Origin: Glycomyces lechevalierae
Lineage (GTDB): Bacteria > Actinomycetota > Actinomycetes > Mycobacteriales > Micromonosporaceae
Length of the DNA: 64,000 nt
Assembly (NCBI RefSeq): GCF_027622945.1
Contig: NZ_JAPZVQ010000005.1
Location: 212,977 to 276,976 of the forward strand
Reading direction: 5' to 3'
A model generated the notes under the pieces. It ran no database searches, was not told the origin of the DNA, and saw only the letters and a program-made list of their open reading frames with translations. The position numbers and the translations under genes were made by a program. How positions within the stretch are numbered: position 1 is the first letter of the stretch; every line of letters starts with the position of its first letter. Of this stretch, positions 1 through 10,857 are shown one piece after another.

Positions 1-380
1 TTCGAGTCCTCGGCCGCGACCACCGCGACCTCGACGTCGTCGGCGATATCGGCGAGGTCCACGGAGGTGCGCCGCTCGGCCGCGAGCTCGCCCATGACCG
101 TGGTGCCGTCGCTGTAGTAGACGGTGGAGCCCTGACTGAGGTCGTCGTCGAGCGCTTCGGGGAGGTCGACGCTCGCGTAGAAGACGTAGCCGACGACGGA
201 GACCGTGGTGGCGAGGATGAGGACCGCGAGGCCGAGCGCGGCGATCTTGCGCTTCTTGCGGCGGTGCTTGGGCCTGGAGCGCCGGGGCCGGCCCGGAGGT
301 TCCGCGGGCCGTCTCCCGAAGGGCCGCAGGGTGAACCTGCGGCGGGGATCTTCGGTCTCGGTGGCGCGACCTGACTCCAT
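1..380 (-). CDS. Class A penicillin-binding protein, N-terminal part (truncated by window edge)
   Basis: Only the first 126 or so codons are present; the gene runs off the left edge. The reading frame starts at ATG 380 with an Arg/Pro-rich cytoplasmic tail of about 45 residues ending in RKKRK. A single membrane anchor follows (about residues 46-70, IAALGLAVLILATTV onward). After it come YYSDGTTVMGEL and VAVVAAEDS, the usual entry to a glycosyltransferase family 51 domain in bifunctional peptidoglycan synthases (lipid II polymerisation outside the membrane). The EDS at the cut would be the catalytic Glu motif. It lies 62 bp downstream of nuoH2 on the same strand and may be read through from it. 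The transpeptidase part cannot be seen. Confidence 0.8.
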   Translation of the reverse strand, partial: MESGRATETEDPRRRFTLRPFGRRPAEPPGRPRRSRPKHRRKKRKIAALGLAVLILATTVSVVGYVFYASVDLPEALDDDLSQGSTVYYSDGTTVMGELAAERRTSVDLADIADDVEVAVVAAEDS

Positions 381-442
381 GCCCAGAGATACGCGCGAAA
401 CGCGCCTATCGGTTGCCTCGGTACTAAAGAGACAGATGTGGC

Positions 443-1396
443 TCAGAGGGCCAGTGCGACCGCTGTGGTGAGCACGAGCTGGGCCAGGGCGATCGGGACC
501 AGGGCCTTCCAGCAGAGGGCCTGGATCTGGTCGACGCGCAGGCGCGGCCAGGCCACGCGGAGCCAGATGACGACGGCCGCGAGCGCGCCGGTCTTGGCGA
601 GCATCCAGACCGGGCCGAGCGATTCGGGTCCGGGGCCCTTCCAGCCGCCGAGGAAGAGGACCGCGGTGAGGGCCGCGATGACGACGATGCCGACGTACTC
701 GGCGAGGAGCAGCAGCGCGAAGCGCAGCCCGGCGTACTCGGTGAGGTAGCCGAAGACGAGTTCGGAGTCGGCGATGGGCGCGTCGAACGGCGGGCGGCGG
801 ATCTCGGCGAGCCCGGCGGTGAAGAACACGAGCGCCGCGGGGGCCTGCCACAGCAGCCACCAGGGGTTCCAGGCCTCGATGATCTGCGGGAGGCTGAGCG
901 TGCCGGCCGCGACGGCGACGGAGGCGGCGGCGAGCACGAGCGGCAGTTCGTAGGCCATGAGCTGCGCGGCCCCGCGCAGGGCGCCCACGAGCGTGTACTT
1001 GTTCGCGGAGGACCAGCCGGCCATGAGGACCGCGAGGACGCCGACGCCGACGAGCGCGACGACGATGAACAGGCCCATGTCGAGGTTCGCGCCGACGAGG
1101 TCGCCGGGGCCGAGCGGGATGAAGAGGATGACGAGCAGGTACGGCAGGAGCGCGACGGCGGGCGCGAGCTTGAAGACGGGCTTGTCCGCGTCGTCCGGGA
1201 CGAGGTCCTCCTTCTGCGCGAACTTGACGCCGTCGGCGATGAGCTGGGCCCAGCCGTGGAAGCGCCCGGCGTGCATCGGGCCGAGGCGGCCCTGCATGTG
1301 GGCCATGAGCTTGTGCTCGGTCTGGCCGACCACCAAGGGCAGCACCAGGAACGCGGCCAGGACGGCAGCGAGCTTGACCGCGATCTCAAGAAGCAT
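443..1396 (-). CDS. nuoH2: NADH-quinone oxidoreductase subunit H, second copy
   Basis: 317-residue integral membrane protein of the NuoH/ND1 family, the subunit that forms the quinone entry chamber of complex I. It has about eight hydrophobic segments and family patches such as EIRRPPFDAPIADSELV, FGYLTEYAGLRFA and WLRVAWPRLRVDQ. It is shorter than the main-operon NuoH (438 aa), which carries a long C-terminal tail missing here. It overlaps the end of nuoC2 by 11 bp. No nuoI-N homologue follows: the next gene is the penicillin-binding protein. It is clearly divergent from nuoH at 25043-26359, so this is an old paralogue and not a recent duplicate. Confidence 0.9.
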   Translation of the reverse strand: MLLEIAVKLAAVLAAFLVLPLVVGQTEHKLMAHMQGRLGPMHAGRFHGWAQLIADGVKFAQKEDLVPDDADKPVFKLAPAVALLPYLLVILFIPLGPGDLVGANLDMGLFIVVALVGVGVLAVLMAGWSSANKYTLVGALRGAAQLMAYELPLVLAAASVAVAAGTLSLPQIIEAWNPWWLLWQAPAALVFFTAGLAEIRRPPFDAPIADSELVFGYLTEYAGLRFALLLLAEYVGIVVIAALTAVLFLGGWKGPGPESLGPVWMLAKTGALAAVVIWLRVAWPRLRVDQIQALCWKALVPIALAQLVLTTAVALAL

Positions 1397-2054
1397 CGGG
1401 GCGCCTCAGGCGAGGATCCGGTTCGATCCAGTCGTCGGGGACGCCCGGCGGGCGTTTCGGGGCGCGCTTGCGGACGGTGCCGTGCCCTTCGCCGGGTTCC
1501 TTGGCGCCGGGCCAGGGTTTGACGACGCGGGCGGCGAGGATGAAGTCCTTGCGGAGCGGGTGGCCCTCGAACTCGGGGGCGAGGAGGAGCGGCTGCAGGT
1601 CGGGATGGCCGGGGAAGTCGACGCCGAACATCTCGTGGGTCTCGCGCTCGTGCCAGTCCGCGCCGGGGTAGAGGTCGACGACGGACGCGATCGCGCCTTC
1701 GGTGAGGAGCGCGCGGAGCAGCACGCCGCGGCGTTCGGCCACGGACCAGAGGTGGGCGACGATCCGGAAGCGCATCGCGGGGGCGTCGTCCTCTTCCGTG
1801 CCGTCCTCTTCTGCGCCGTCCTCTTCTGCGCTGGCTTCTTTTCCGCGGCCTGCTTCTCCGGGGCCCTCGTCGACGGCGGAGAGCCAGTCGAAGAAGTCGC
1901 AGCCGAGGTCGTCGCGGCAGACGCGCACGGCCTCGTGCCAGTCCTTGGCGGCGATGTCGGCGACCGCGCGCGGGCCGTCCGTGCCGGTGTCCTCGAGGTC
2001 GAGGGCGGCGCGGACGCGGGCGGTCCAGTCGTCGGGGGCTTCGGCGTCAGTCAC
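1386..2054 (-). CDS. nuoC2: NADH-quinone oxidoreductase subunit C, second copy
   Basis: 222-residue NuoC (30 kDa subunit) paralogue. The signature [16 protein letters not shown] followed by VDFPGHP matches the conserved NuoC core and sits in the C-terminal half. Between the N-terminal part and the core is an acidic low-complexity insert ([15 protein letters not shown]) encoded by three 15-bp direct repeats near 1786-1833. The main-operon NuoC lacks it. The C-terminus is basic and proline-rich (KRAPKRPPG). Stop/start overlaps with nuoB2 (8 bp) and nuoH2 (11 bp) indicate translational coupling. There is no nuoD2 in its usual place after nuoC. Confidence 0.88.
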   Translation of the reverse strand: MTDAEAPDDWTARVRAALDLEDTGTDGPRAVADIAAKDWHEAVRVCRDDLGCDFFDWLSAVDEGPGEAGRGKEASAEEDGAEEDGTEEDDAPAMRFRIVAHLWSVAERRGVLLRALLTEGAIASVVDLYPGADWHERETHEMFGVDFPGHPDLQPLLLAPEFEGHPLRKDFILAARVVKPWPGAKEPGEGHGTVRKRAPKRPPGVPDDWIEPDPRLRRPDAS

Positions 2055-2574
2055 GGGGCCTCCTCACGAGCGGGCGCAGGCTGGGCTTGCGCAGCGGTTC
2101 CCTGGCGATCTGCTTCTGGAGCTCGCCGATGCCGTGGAGGAGGGCTTCGGGGCGGGGCGGGCAGCCGGGGATGTAGACGTCGACGGGGATGATCTGGTCG
2201 ACGCCTTTCGTGACGCAGTACGAGTCCCAATAGGGCCCGCCGGAATTGGAGCAGGCGCCGAAGGAGATCACGTATTTCGGCTCGGGCATCTGCTCGTAGA
2301 GCCGCTTGATCGCCGGCGCCATCTTGTCCGTGACGGTGCCGGAGACGACCATGAGGTCCGCTTGGCGCGGTGAATGCGCGAAGGGGATGACGCCGAGGCG
2401 CATGAAGTCGTGGCGGCTCATCGAGGCGGCGATGAATTCGATCGCGCAGCAGGCGAGTCCGAAGTTGAAGACCCACAGGGAATAGCGCCGGCCCCAGTTG
2501 AGGACGAAGCGGATCGGCTCGCCGAGAATGCTTGTTTCCGTTGGGCGCGAAGGGAATGGGAGTTTCACCGCCAT
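2047..2574 (-). CDS. nuoB2: NADH-quinone oxidoreductase subunit B, second copy
   Basis: 175-residue NuoB (PSST) homologue, the subunit that holds iron-sulfur cluster N2. The four expected cysteines are visible in [19 protein letters not shown] and IPGCPPRPE, so the cluster site is intact. A longer open frame continues upstream, but ATG 2574 ([11 protein letters not shown]) is the best start because it overlaps nuoA2 by 10 bp, as is usual in nuo operons. It differs strongly from the main NuoB (32977-33612), having a different N-terminus and a shorter C-terminus. It should be able to sit in a peripheral-arm-like module, but its NuoD partner is not encoded here. Confidence 0.9.
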   Translation of the reverse strand: MAVKLPFPSRPTETSILGEPIRFVLNWGRRYSLWVFNFGLACCAIEFIAASMSRHDFMRLGVIPFAHSPRQADLMVVSGTVTDKMAPAIKRLYEQMPEPKYVISFGACSNSGGPYWDSYCVTKGVDQIIPVDVYIPGCPPRPEALLHGIGELQKQIAREPLRKPSLRPLVRRPRD

Positions 2575-2933
2575 CGCAGGACCCCTTTCCTCCAGGCGTA
2601 GGCGAGGCCGAGGGCGAGCACGCCCACGAACACGCCCATCTCGACCGCGGCGGCCGGGCCGAAGGCCCGGAACACCACGGCCCACGGGAACAGGAACACC
2701 GCTTCGACCGCGAAGAGCAGGAACAGGAACGCGTAGACGTAGTAGCGGATCTGGACCTGCGCCCAATCCTTGCCGACCGGGTCCACACCGCACTCGTACG
2801 TCTGCCCCTTCGCTTTCGAGGGGGCGCTCGGGCGCAGGAGCCGATTGGCGGTCATCGCGGCGGCGACGAACGCGAAACCGGCGAGCAGAAGCACCCCGAA
2901 TACGGCGTAATCGCTCAACCGGGTGGTGTCCAT
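2565..2933 (-). CDS. nuoA2: NADH-quinone oxidoreductase subunit A, second copy
   Basis: 122-residue NuoA (ND3) homologue with three hydrophobic segments and the loop [21 protein letters not shown], which matches the ECG-containing quinone-site loop of the family. The [14 protein letters not shown] segment carries the family's acidic residue in the membrane. It is the first gene of a four-gene minus-strand cluster nuoA2-B2-C2-H2. Transcription would start in the 460-bp gap shared with the divergent sigma factor gene. Confidence 0.88.
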   Translation of the reverse strand: MDTTRLSDYAVFGVLLLAGFAFVAAAMTANRLLRPSAPSKAKGQTYECGVDPVGKDWAQVQIRYYVYAFLFLLFAVEAVFLFPWAVVFRAFGPAAAVEMGVFVGVLALGLAYAWRKGVLRWR

Positions 2934-3394
2934 ACCGACACCTTAGTGGCGCGGGGCGGCTCGCGATACCCGTGCGCGCGGGCGAATCGGCGCGATTCCG
3001 AGCGACTTCGCGAACTTCGCCGCACCGGGCGCAACCGCCCGGCACGCAGGGGCGTGTTGTTGTACGAAGAGGATTCACTCGAACGCCGCTCAGCACCCGA
3101 AAGGGGACGGGCGCGGACGCACAGGTAACAGAAATGGGATCACCGCACATGACCGCCGCCGGCGCACCGACGCTGCTCCGGGCCGACACCGGGTCGGCCA
3201 CGATGCTGCTCGACCGCCCCGTGGACCTCGGCGACGCCTTCGAGGGCCCGGCCGGTCTCGTCGCTGAGAGGATTGTCGACATAACGACCCCGCCTCGCAT
3301 CTCCCCCTTCTCGAACGCGACAATGGTTGCCGCCGGGCACGAACGCGATGACCCGGAAGATTCCCTTGTCCCACCTACCTGCGCTGGAGCGGAT
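2934..3394 (+). other. Divergent intergenic region, nuoA2 / sigma factor
   Basis: About 460 bp with no convincing gene. An open frame continues upstream of the sigma factor, with a possible start at ATG 3150 or 3323. Its residues do not resemble sigma-factor sequence, so I treat it as leader. It must contain both divergent promoters; I could not assign them. Confidence 0.4.
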
Positions 3395-4015
3395 GTGCGA
3401 ACGGAGGCGGAGTTCACCGACCTCTACGAGAAGCATTTCTCGGAGCTCGCGGCCCAGGTATGCGCCTACCTCGGCGACGCCACCGAAGCCCAGGACCTCG
3501 TCCAGGAGGCGTTCCTGCGGGCGTGGCAGCGCTGGGACAAGGTCGGCGGCTACGAAGAGCCCGTCGCGTGGGTCCGCCGCGTCGCGTGGAACCTCGCCAC
3601 CAGCCGGCACCGCCGCAACCAGGTGGCGCGCAAGTTCCTCCAGAAGTCCTCCGCCCCCGAGCTGGCCCCGGCCGCGAGCCCCGACCACGTCGCGCTCGTC
3701 GCCGCGTTGAAGCTGGTCCCGGCCAAGCGCCGCCAGGCGCTCGTCATGCATTACATGGCGGACATGACCGTCGCCGCGATCGCCGAGGCGACCGGCGCGA
3801 AGGAAGGCACGGTCAAGTCCTGGCTGCACCGCGGCCGCAAGGAGCTAGCCGCGCTGCTCACCGACGAGGCCGCCGAAGCGAAGCCCGCCAAGGCGAAGGC
3901 CGTCGAGGCCGACCCCGACACCATGCCCATCCGCATCAAGCGCGCCCTCCCCGGCGCGCAGCGGACCCCTCGTTCCGCGACCCGCCGAGCTTCCGTGAAG
4001 GAGGACCGCTCATGA
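3395..4015 (+). CDS. SigE/ECF-like RNA polymerase sigma factor
   Basis: 206-residue sigma-70 family factor of the small actinobacterial SigE/ECF type. Region 2 is seen in [17 protein letters not shown] and [18 protein letters not shown]; region 4 is the helix-turn-helix around [20 protein letters not shown]. There is no region 3. I chose GTG 3395 because it gives the usual N-terminus ([12 protein letters not shown]) and has a GGAG 5 bp upstream; ATG 3323 is the alternative. The stop overlaps the next start (ATGA), so the membrane protein downstream is likely its co-translated partner. The target promoters are unknown. Confidence 0.88.
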   Translation: MRTEAEFTDLYEKHFSELAAQVCAYLGDATEAQDLVQEAFLRAWQRWDKVGGYEEPVAWVRRVAWNLATSRHRRNQVARKFLQKSSAPELAPAASPDHVALVAALKLVPAKRRQALVMHYMADMTVAAIAEATGAKEGTVKSWLHRGRKELAALLTDEAAEAKPAKAKAVEADPDTMPIRIKRALPGAQRTPRSATRRASVKEDRS

Positions 4016-4929
4016 CCGTCGACCCTGAGGACGACAAGGTCGCAGCGGCTTTCGCGAGCTTCAAGGCGGAGTCCGCCGCGCAGTTCCCGCCGCCGCCGGT
4101 CAACGAGCTGCTGGGCCGCGCCCCCGCCGCGCAGCGCCGCCGCCGGCTCGTGTCGCTCGCCGCGATCGTCGGCGCGTGCACCGCGGTCACCGCGGGCGGC
4201 TTCGCCGTGGCCCAGACCATCGGCCCCATCGCGTTCGGCCCCGAGCCCTCCGGCACCGAGAACTCCTCCATGCAGGTCTCCGAGTCCGACGAGGCGACGA
4301 GCTTCAGCATCGGCGACCCCGCCAGCCCGCATTCCTCCGGCGGCGAGGAGCCGACCGAGACGGCCGCGATCCCGGCCGAGACGACCCTCGTCATCACCGA
4401 CCCCGGCGATTTCGGGGACGCGTGCACGGCGGTCTCGCTGGGCTTGAACGTCGAGGACTGGACGTTCAGCGACGAGACGGCGTGGAGGATCGCGTTCGAC
4501 GACGAACGCGGGCCCGTGCTCGGCGACGTGAACAACGACGGCGCCGACGACGTGACCGCCGTGCTCGAATGCCGGCCCGACGACTCGGACATCGTGTTCT
4601 ACGCGGGTGTCGCGGCGTTCTCGTGGAACGAGGACGGCACCTCGCTCGAACAGCTCGGCTGGGTGTGGGAGCCGTACTCGATCGAGGGGACCGTCTCGGC
4701 GGTCTCGGTCGCCGACGGCGTCATCACCGTCGACGCCCAAGACACCTCCTCGCCCGCCTACACCGGCGAGTTCAAGTACGCGTGGGACGCCGAGGCCGAG
4801 GCCTTCGCGCCCGTCGCGACCGAGGAGCCGACCGAGCCGACGCCGACCGAGAGCACGTCGAGCCCGCTTCCCGCCGAGACGCCGACGACCGAGGAAAGCG
4901 CTCAGTCGACGGCCTCCAGCGGGTCCTGA
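4012..4929 (+). CDS. Membrane-anchored protein encoded with the sigma factor; possible anti-sigma role
   Basis: 305 residues. Residues 1-42 are cytoplasmic, a single membrane segment follows near 43-65 (RLVSLAAIVGACTAV), and the rest is outside. The outer part contains LGDVNNDGADDVTAVLEC, which resembles an FG-GAP/VCBS calcium-binding repeat, and a Thr/Pro/Glu-rich C-terminal tail. The position right after a sigma gene with an ATGA overlap and a strong GAAGGAGGA ribosome site is typical of a regulator of that sigma factor. No zinc anti-sigma HxxxCxxC motif is present, so any anti-sigma function is inference from context. Confidence 0.8.
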   Translation: MTVDPEDDKVAAAFASFKAESAAQFPPPPVNELLGRAPAAQRRRRLVSLAAIVGACTAVTAGGFAVAQTIGPIAFGPEPSGTENSSMQVSESDEATSFSIGDPASPHSSGGEEPTETAAIPAETTLVITDPGDFGDACTAVSLGLNVEDWTFSDETAWRIAFDDERGPVLGDVNNDGADDVTAVLECRPDDSDIVFYAGVAAFSWNEDGTSLEQLGWVWEPYSIEGTVSAVSVADGVITVDAQDTSSPAYTGEFKYAWDAEAEAFAPVATEEPTEPTPTESTSSPLPAETPTTEESAQSTASSGS

Positions 4930-4942
4930 TTGGAGACACGAA

Positions 4943-4966
4943 CCGGGGTCGGATTACCGACTCCGG
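4943..4966 (+). terminator. Hairpin after the sigma/partner operon
   Basis: Arms CCGGGGTCGG and CCGACTCCGG (one G-T wobble) around an ATTA loop, 14 bp after the stop codon. No T-run follows, so it may be only a partial or factor-assisted terminator. Confidence 0.35.
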
Positions 4967-5137
4967 CGTGTCGCCGCGCCCGGCCCTCGTCCAATATCCG
5001 GGATGATCGAAGGCGGCAGAACACGCCTCGGGAAAGCCGAAACGAGAGGTCCAGGTCACTGCGGACCCACCGGCGTCTCACCATGTGAGCCAGATCGCGA
5101 AAAGTGGTGTCGCCTACATCGCGCCCGCGTCGCAGGG

Positions 5138-5168
5138 TTGGCATCGCGAGGTGACGCCCGCGTAGCAT
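5138..5168 (+). promoter_or_regulatory. Possible korA promoter
   Basis: TTGGCA and TAGCAT separated by 19 bp, about 90 bp before korA. The spacing is long and the match moderate. The rest of 4967-5257 shows no gene. Confidence 0.25.
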
Positions 5169-5257
5169 CGCAAGTAGCAGACACGGCGGAGCCCCGCTCC
5201 CCGACCGAAACGCCGCAGTCCTTGCGTGCCCCAGAACCCGCAATGAGGAGAACCTAG

Positions 5258-7106
<1,849 letters not shown>

Positions 7107-7114
<8 letters not shown>

Positions 7115-8126
7115 CGTCAAGCTCGACGCCCCCAAGCTGAAGGCCAAGGACTTCAAGTCGAGCCAGGAGGTGCGCTGGTGCCCCGGCTGCGGCGACTACG
7201 CCATCCTGGCCGCCGTCCAGTCCTTCCTGCCCGAGCTGGGCCTGGAGCGCGAGAAGATCGCGTTCGTCTCCGGCATCGGCTGCTCCTCGCGGTTCCCGTA
7301 CTACCTCAACACGTACGGCCTCCACTCGATCCACGGCCGCGCCCCGGCCATCGCCACGGGCCTCGCGGTCTCCCGCCCGGACCTGTCCGTGTGGGTCGTG
7401 ACCGGCGACGGCGACGCGCTGTCGATCGGCGGCAACCACCTCATCCACGCGCTGCGCCGCAACGTGAACCTGAAGATCCTGCTGTTCAACAACCGGATCT
7501 ACGGTCTCACCAAGGGCCAGTACTCCCCCACCTCCGGGCCGGGCACGCTCACCAAGTCGAGCCCGATGGGCTCGGTCGACGCGCCGTTCAACCCGCTGTC
7601 GCTGGCGCTGGGCTCCGAGGCCACGTTCGTGGCCCGCACGCTCGACTCCGACCGCGCGCACCTGCAGGAGGTGCTGCGGGCCGCCGCCGAGCACGAGGGC
7701 AGCGCGTTCGTCGAGATCTACCAGAACTGCCCGATCTTCAACGACGGCGCGTTCGAGGTCCTGAAGAACCCGGAGACCCGCGACGAGTCGATCATCCGGC
7801 TCCAGGACGGCGAACCGATCACCTTCGGCGACAAGGTCGTCGTGCAGTCCGGTTACGGCCTGCAGGTCAAGGACGCCTCGGAGGCGGACGCCGCCGACGT
7901 GGTCGTGCACAAGGCCGATGTGGACGACCCGGCGTACGCGTTCGCGCTGTCGCGGCTCTCGGGCATCGCCCTGGACCACACCCCGATCGGCGTGTTCCGC
8001 AACGTCAAGCGGCCCACGTACGACGCGGGCGTGCGCTCCCAGGTCGACGAGGCCGCCGCCGGCGTCGACCGCAAGGAGGCCCTCGACCGGCTCCTGCACT
8101 CGGGCGACACCTGGACCGTGCTGTAA
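7107..8126 (+). CDS. korB: 2-oxoglutarate (2-oxoacid):ferredoxin oxidoreductase, beta subunit
   Basis: 339-residue thiamine-diphosphate-binding beta subunit. The motif WCPGCGDYAIL (Cys25 and Cys28, iron-sulfur ligands) and the ThDP/Mg site GDGDALSIGGNH (near residues 92-103) are both present, as is FVEIYQNCPIFND. The length fits the family and no extra ferredoxin domain is fused. Translation is probably coupled to korA through the 8-bp overlap. A strong hairpin follows 16 bp after the stop. Confidence 0.93.
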
Positions 8127-8142
8127 GCAAGAAGCATGAAGC

Positions 8143-8168
8143 GGGCCGGACCTCGAAAGGTCCGGCCC
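8143..8168. terminator. Bidirectional terminator, korB / lipoprotein
   Basis: Perfect 11-bp stem GGGCCGGACCT / AGGTCCGGCCC with a CGAA loop, between two convergent genes; CTTGCTTT follows on the plus strand. Confidence 0.85.
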
Positions 8169-8185
8169 GTCTTGCTTTGCGCTGC

Positions 8186-9370
8186 TTAGCTTTCGAGGAC
8201 CTCCTGGGCCTTCGTCAGGATCCCGCGGACCTCCTCCTGCCAGGCGTAGACCTGCGTCTCGATCGACAGGTAGTACTCCTCCTGCGTGTCGCCCCAGGCC
8301 TGCGCGGCCGTCTCGCGGTAGCCGGTCTCGTCGCCGCACTCGGCGAGGTCCACGGCGAACGCGATCTCGAACGCCATCTTGCCCTCGAAATCGGTGGGGG
8401 CGTCGTCGGGCAGGTCCGGGTGGTCGTGCACGTCGGCGCTGCCCTCGTAGAGCTCCATGAAGTAGTCCGTGGTCGGCAGCGAGCCCTCCTCGCCGAACTC
8501 CCAGCCCGGGTGGCCGCGCTCGGCGAGGCAGGTGACGAGCTCGCCCTGGACGCCGGTGAGCCGCTCCTCGTAGAGCAGGTCGAACTCCTCGTAGGCCGCG
8601 AGGTCGTCCACCGGGTTCAGCGGCCGCCACGACCAGGTCGACTCGCGGTACTCCTCGCCTTCGGGGGTGTCGACCCGCTGCAGGGCGTCGCCGTACAGCG
8701 CGTCGATCATCTCGCGCTGGCAGCCGCCCGGTTCCGGTTGGACATAGGCGAAGTCGTCGCCGAGGTCGATCTCGCCATCGTCGCCCCCGCCGGTGTCCGC
8801 GGCCTCCTCGCCGACCAGGTAGCCCCACTCCTGCGCCGCGGCCGCCTCGCCGAAGTAGCCGACGTACCAGGCGTACTGGTCCTCAGGGGAGAGCGCCTCG
8901 AACGCGCTGTTGTCGGGCAGATTGGAGCCCCCGCCAGCCTCGGGGGAGTCGGCGTCGATCTCGTAGCCCTTGAACTCGGCGTACTCCTCGGCCAGCGCGG
9001 AGTTCATGCCCTCGTCGGTGAACCGCCAGTCGCCGAGCCCGTACTTCTGGGCCTCCTCGACCGGCGGCAGCCAGTTCCCCCAGTCGTCCGCGCCGAACAG
9101 GGCCTCCTGCTCCTCGGGCTCGGTGGCCGAGAACCACAGCTGGTCGTGGACCGTGAGGCCGTCCTCCTCCAGGCACGCCTGGATGATCCGGTTCTCCGCG
9201 GACTCCAGTTCGTACAGGAGCCGGTTGCTCTCGTTGACCATGTCGACCAGGCGCGGCTCCTCGAAGACCTCGCCCGCGCCCTCGGCGTCGTCCTTCGGGT
9301 CGTCCGTGCAGGCGGCCGTCAGGGCCAGCGCGGCCGCGAGGGCGCAGACGGCCCGGGTCTTGCGTAGCAT
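8186..9370 (-). CDS. Predicted lipoprotein, acidic, unknown function
   Basis: 394 residues with a short lipoprotein signal peptide ending in the lipobox LTAAC (Cys about position 21). The mature protein is very acidic, rich in Glu, Asp, Tyr and Trp, and has no transmembrane segment or recognised catalytic motif. Single conserved-looking cysteines (IIQACLEE, PGGCQRE, LVTCLAERG, LAECGDE) could pair as disulfides. It is a single gene between the korB terminator and the iclR-type gene. I do not recognise the family; a cell-surface role follows only from the signal. Confidence 0.75.
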   Translation of the reverse strand: MLRKTRAVCALAAALALTAACTDDPKDDAEGAGEVFEEPRLVDMVNESNRLLYELESAENRIIQACLEEDGLTVHDQLWFSATEPEEQEALFGADDWGNWLPPVEEAQKYGLGDWRFTDEGMNSALAEEYAEFKGYEIDADSPEAGGGSNLPDNSAFEALSPEDQYAWYVGYFGEAAAAQEWGYLVGEEAADTGGGDDGEIDLGDDFAYVQPEPGGCQREMIDALYGDALQRVDTPEGEEYRESTWSWRPLNPVDDLAAYEEFDLLYEERLTGVQGELVTCLAERGHPGWEFGEEGSLPTTDYFMELYEGSADVHDHPDLPDDAPTDFEGKMAFEIAFAVDLAECGDETGYRETAAQAWGDTQEEYYLSIETQVYAWQEEVRGILTKAQEVLES

Positions 9371-9447
9371 CGATCCGCGTTCCTCTCAGGTGGCGTCGAA
9401 AGGCCTTCGACTCCCTGAGTACGCGTCCCCGGCGCGGTTCGGTTGCC

Positions 9448-10356
9448 CTACAGCAGCGGCTCGAGCTCGACGGCGGCGACGCGCAGGCGGCGCGTGAGCT
9501 CCGGCCAGGAGGTGCGGATCTCCTCGAGCGGCAGCGCGACCGCGAAGACGATGCGCTCGCTCGGGGTGTCCCCGACGCGGACGACGACGCCGGCGCAGCC
9601 GACCCCTTCGCGGAACTGGCCCATCTCGGCGTAGACCCCGGACTCGCCGTAGACGGCGAGGTCGTATTCGAGGGCGTCCGGTTCGACGAGGGTGCGGCGC
9701 GTGAACGGGCGCATCCCGGCGGATTTGAGGAAGCGGTTGCGTTCGTGCGGCTGCAGCGTGGCGAGGAGGGCCTTGCCGAGCGCGGTGGCGTGCGCGCCGT
9801 CGTCGAAGCCGACGATGAGCTCTTCCACGTGCGGGCTGCGCTGGCCCTCGATCACGTCCGTGACGGCCGGGCGGCCCTCCACGAAGCGGGCGATGAAGGT
9901 GGAGTAGCCGGTCTCGTTCGACATGCGGCGCATGAACTCGCCGCAGGTGCTCGGCCCGGCGATCGCGCGGGTGAGCTCGGAGTAGCGGTCGGAGACCTCG
10001 AGGCCGAGCGTGTAGCGGCCGTTCTCGTCCCGGCGCAGGTACCGCTCGTAGACGAGCGTGCGCAGGAGGTTGTAGGCGGTGGCCCGGTTCAGGCCGCATT
10101 CGAAGGCGATGCGCGGGGCGGTGACGCCGGAGGGGTGGTTGCCCACGAGCTCCATGATGCGCAGTGCCCTCTGGACGCTCTGGATCATCTTGGTCGGCTC
10201 GCCTTGCGCGGCCGCGAAGGCGCCGGCGGCCGAGGCCTTGGCGGGCTTGCGGTCCGGAGGCGCGGGCCGGTTCCTGGTGTCCCGCTGTCGGGGCGCGCTC
10301 TTGTAGTTCGGGACGCCGCCTTGCGGCTCGTCCCCTGGTCGCCGCTGCTCCACCAT
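9448..10356 (-). CDS. IclR-family transcriptional regulator
   Basis: 302 residues. After a basic, low-complexity N-terminus of about 55 residues comes the winged helix (SVQRALRIMELVGNH, AFECGLNRATAYNLLRTL), then the IclR effector domain (ALGKALLATLQPHER, YAEMGQFREGVGCAGVVV). ATG 10356 has GGAG 6 bp upstream and is preferred; a longer frame reaches 10461. It is divergent from the MFS gene at 10858, which it may control. Its own promoter has a palindrome just downstream. Confidence 0.9.
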   Translation of the reverse strand: MVEQRRPGDEPQGGVPNYKSAPRQRDTRNRPAPPDRKPAKASAAGAFAAAQGEPTKMIQSVQRALRIMELVGNHPSGVTAPRIAFECGLNRATAYNLLRTLVYERYLRRDENGRYTLGLEVSDRYSELTRAIAGPSTCGEFMRRMSNETGYSTFIARFVEGRPAVTDVIEGQRSPHVEELIVGFDDGAHATALGKALLATLQPHERNRFLKSAGMRPFTRRTLVEPDALEYDLAVYGESGVYAEMGQFREGVGCAGVVVRVGDTPSERIVFAVALPLEEIRTSWPELTRRLRVAAVELEPLL

Positions 10357-10408
10357 GCCGCCGCTCCAATTTGCACCAGTTGATCCGACTGTCGGCACCG
10401 GGTGTGGC

Positions 10409-10461
10409 GCCGGTCGAACCGGCCGTGATCTAACTATATAAACAACAGCCGGTTGCGTCAC
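10409..10461 (-). promoter_or_regulatory. iclR promoter with palindrome at the start site
   Basis: Minus strand GTGACG (10456-10461), 17 bp, TATAGT (10433-10438). The palindrome GCCGGT-CGA-ACCGGC (10409-10423) lies just past the expected start point, a likely autoregulatory operator. Confidence 0.5.
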
Positions 10462-10597
10462 GGTCGCATACGGGGCAGTATCTATGTGTCAGCACCGTTC
10501 GCGGTCCGGCTTCCGCCGGTCGCGGACAACCCGCGACGGCGGCGTCGAGTCCCCACCAAACTTCCTCGTCGCCGTCGCGGAACATTCGAATAAACGT

Positions 10598-10633
10598 AAC
10601 GCGGCGGCTCCCTCCCACCAGGGCCGCCGCGTT
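10598..10633 (+). terminator. Terminator-like hairpin in the iclR-MFS gap
   Basis: Arms AACGCGGCGGC and GCCGCCGCGTT (11 bp, perfect) with a 14-base loop, followed by TCGTTTCC on the plus strand. It lies 225 bp before the MFS start with no clear gene in front, so it may end a short leader or small RNA. Confidence 0.45.
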
Positions 10634-10857
10634 TCGTTTCCCCCTGAGACCTTATGGGCCGGAAAGCGATACGGCGGTTCTGAAGGGAACCAGTCGTCAT
10701 CCAGTGGTGCTGTCGTACAGACGCAACGGTCGCACACACTACGTGTCGGAGTCAAGACAGAGCCGAGACAGATCACGCGGACGAGGGACGAACCTTCACG
10801 TTTCACCACGCGCAAGAACGAGACTGGTTATCAGATAAGCGGAGTACGGTTGCCATC

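Noticed and set aside
3140..3394. Upstream extension of the sigma factor from ATG 3150
   Set aside because: Residues do not match sigma N-termini and GTG 3395 has a good ribosome site; left as leader sequence.
2047..3417. 456-codon minus frame that would extend NuoB2 upstream
   Set aside because: The first ~280 codons are low-complexity and run through nuoA2; ATG 2574 gives a normal NuoB.
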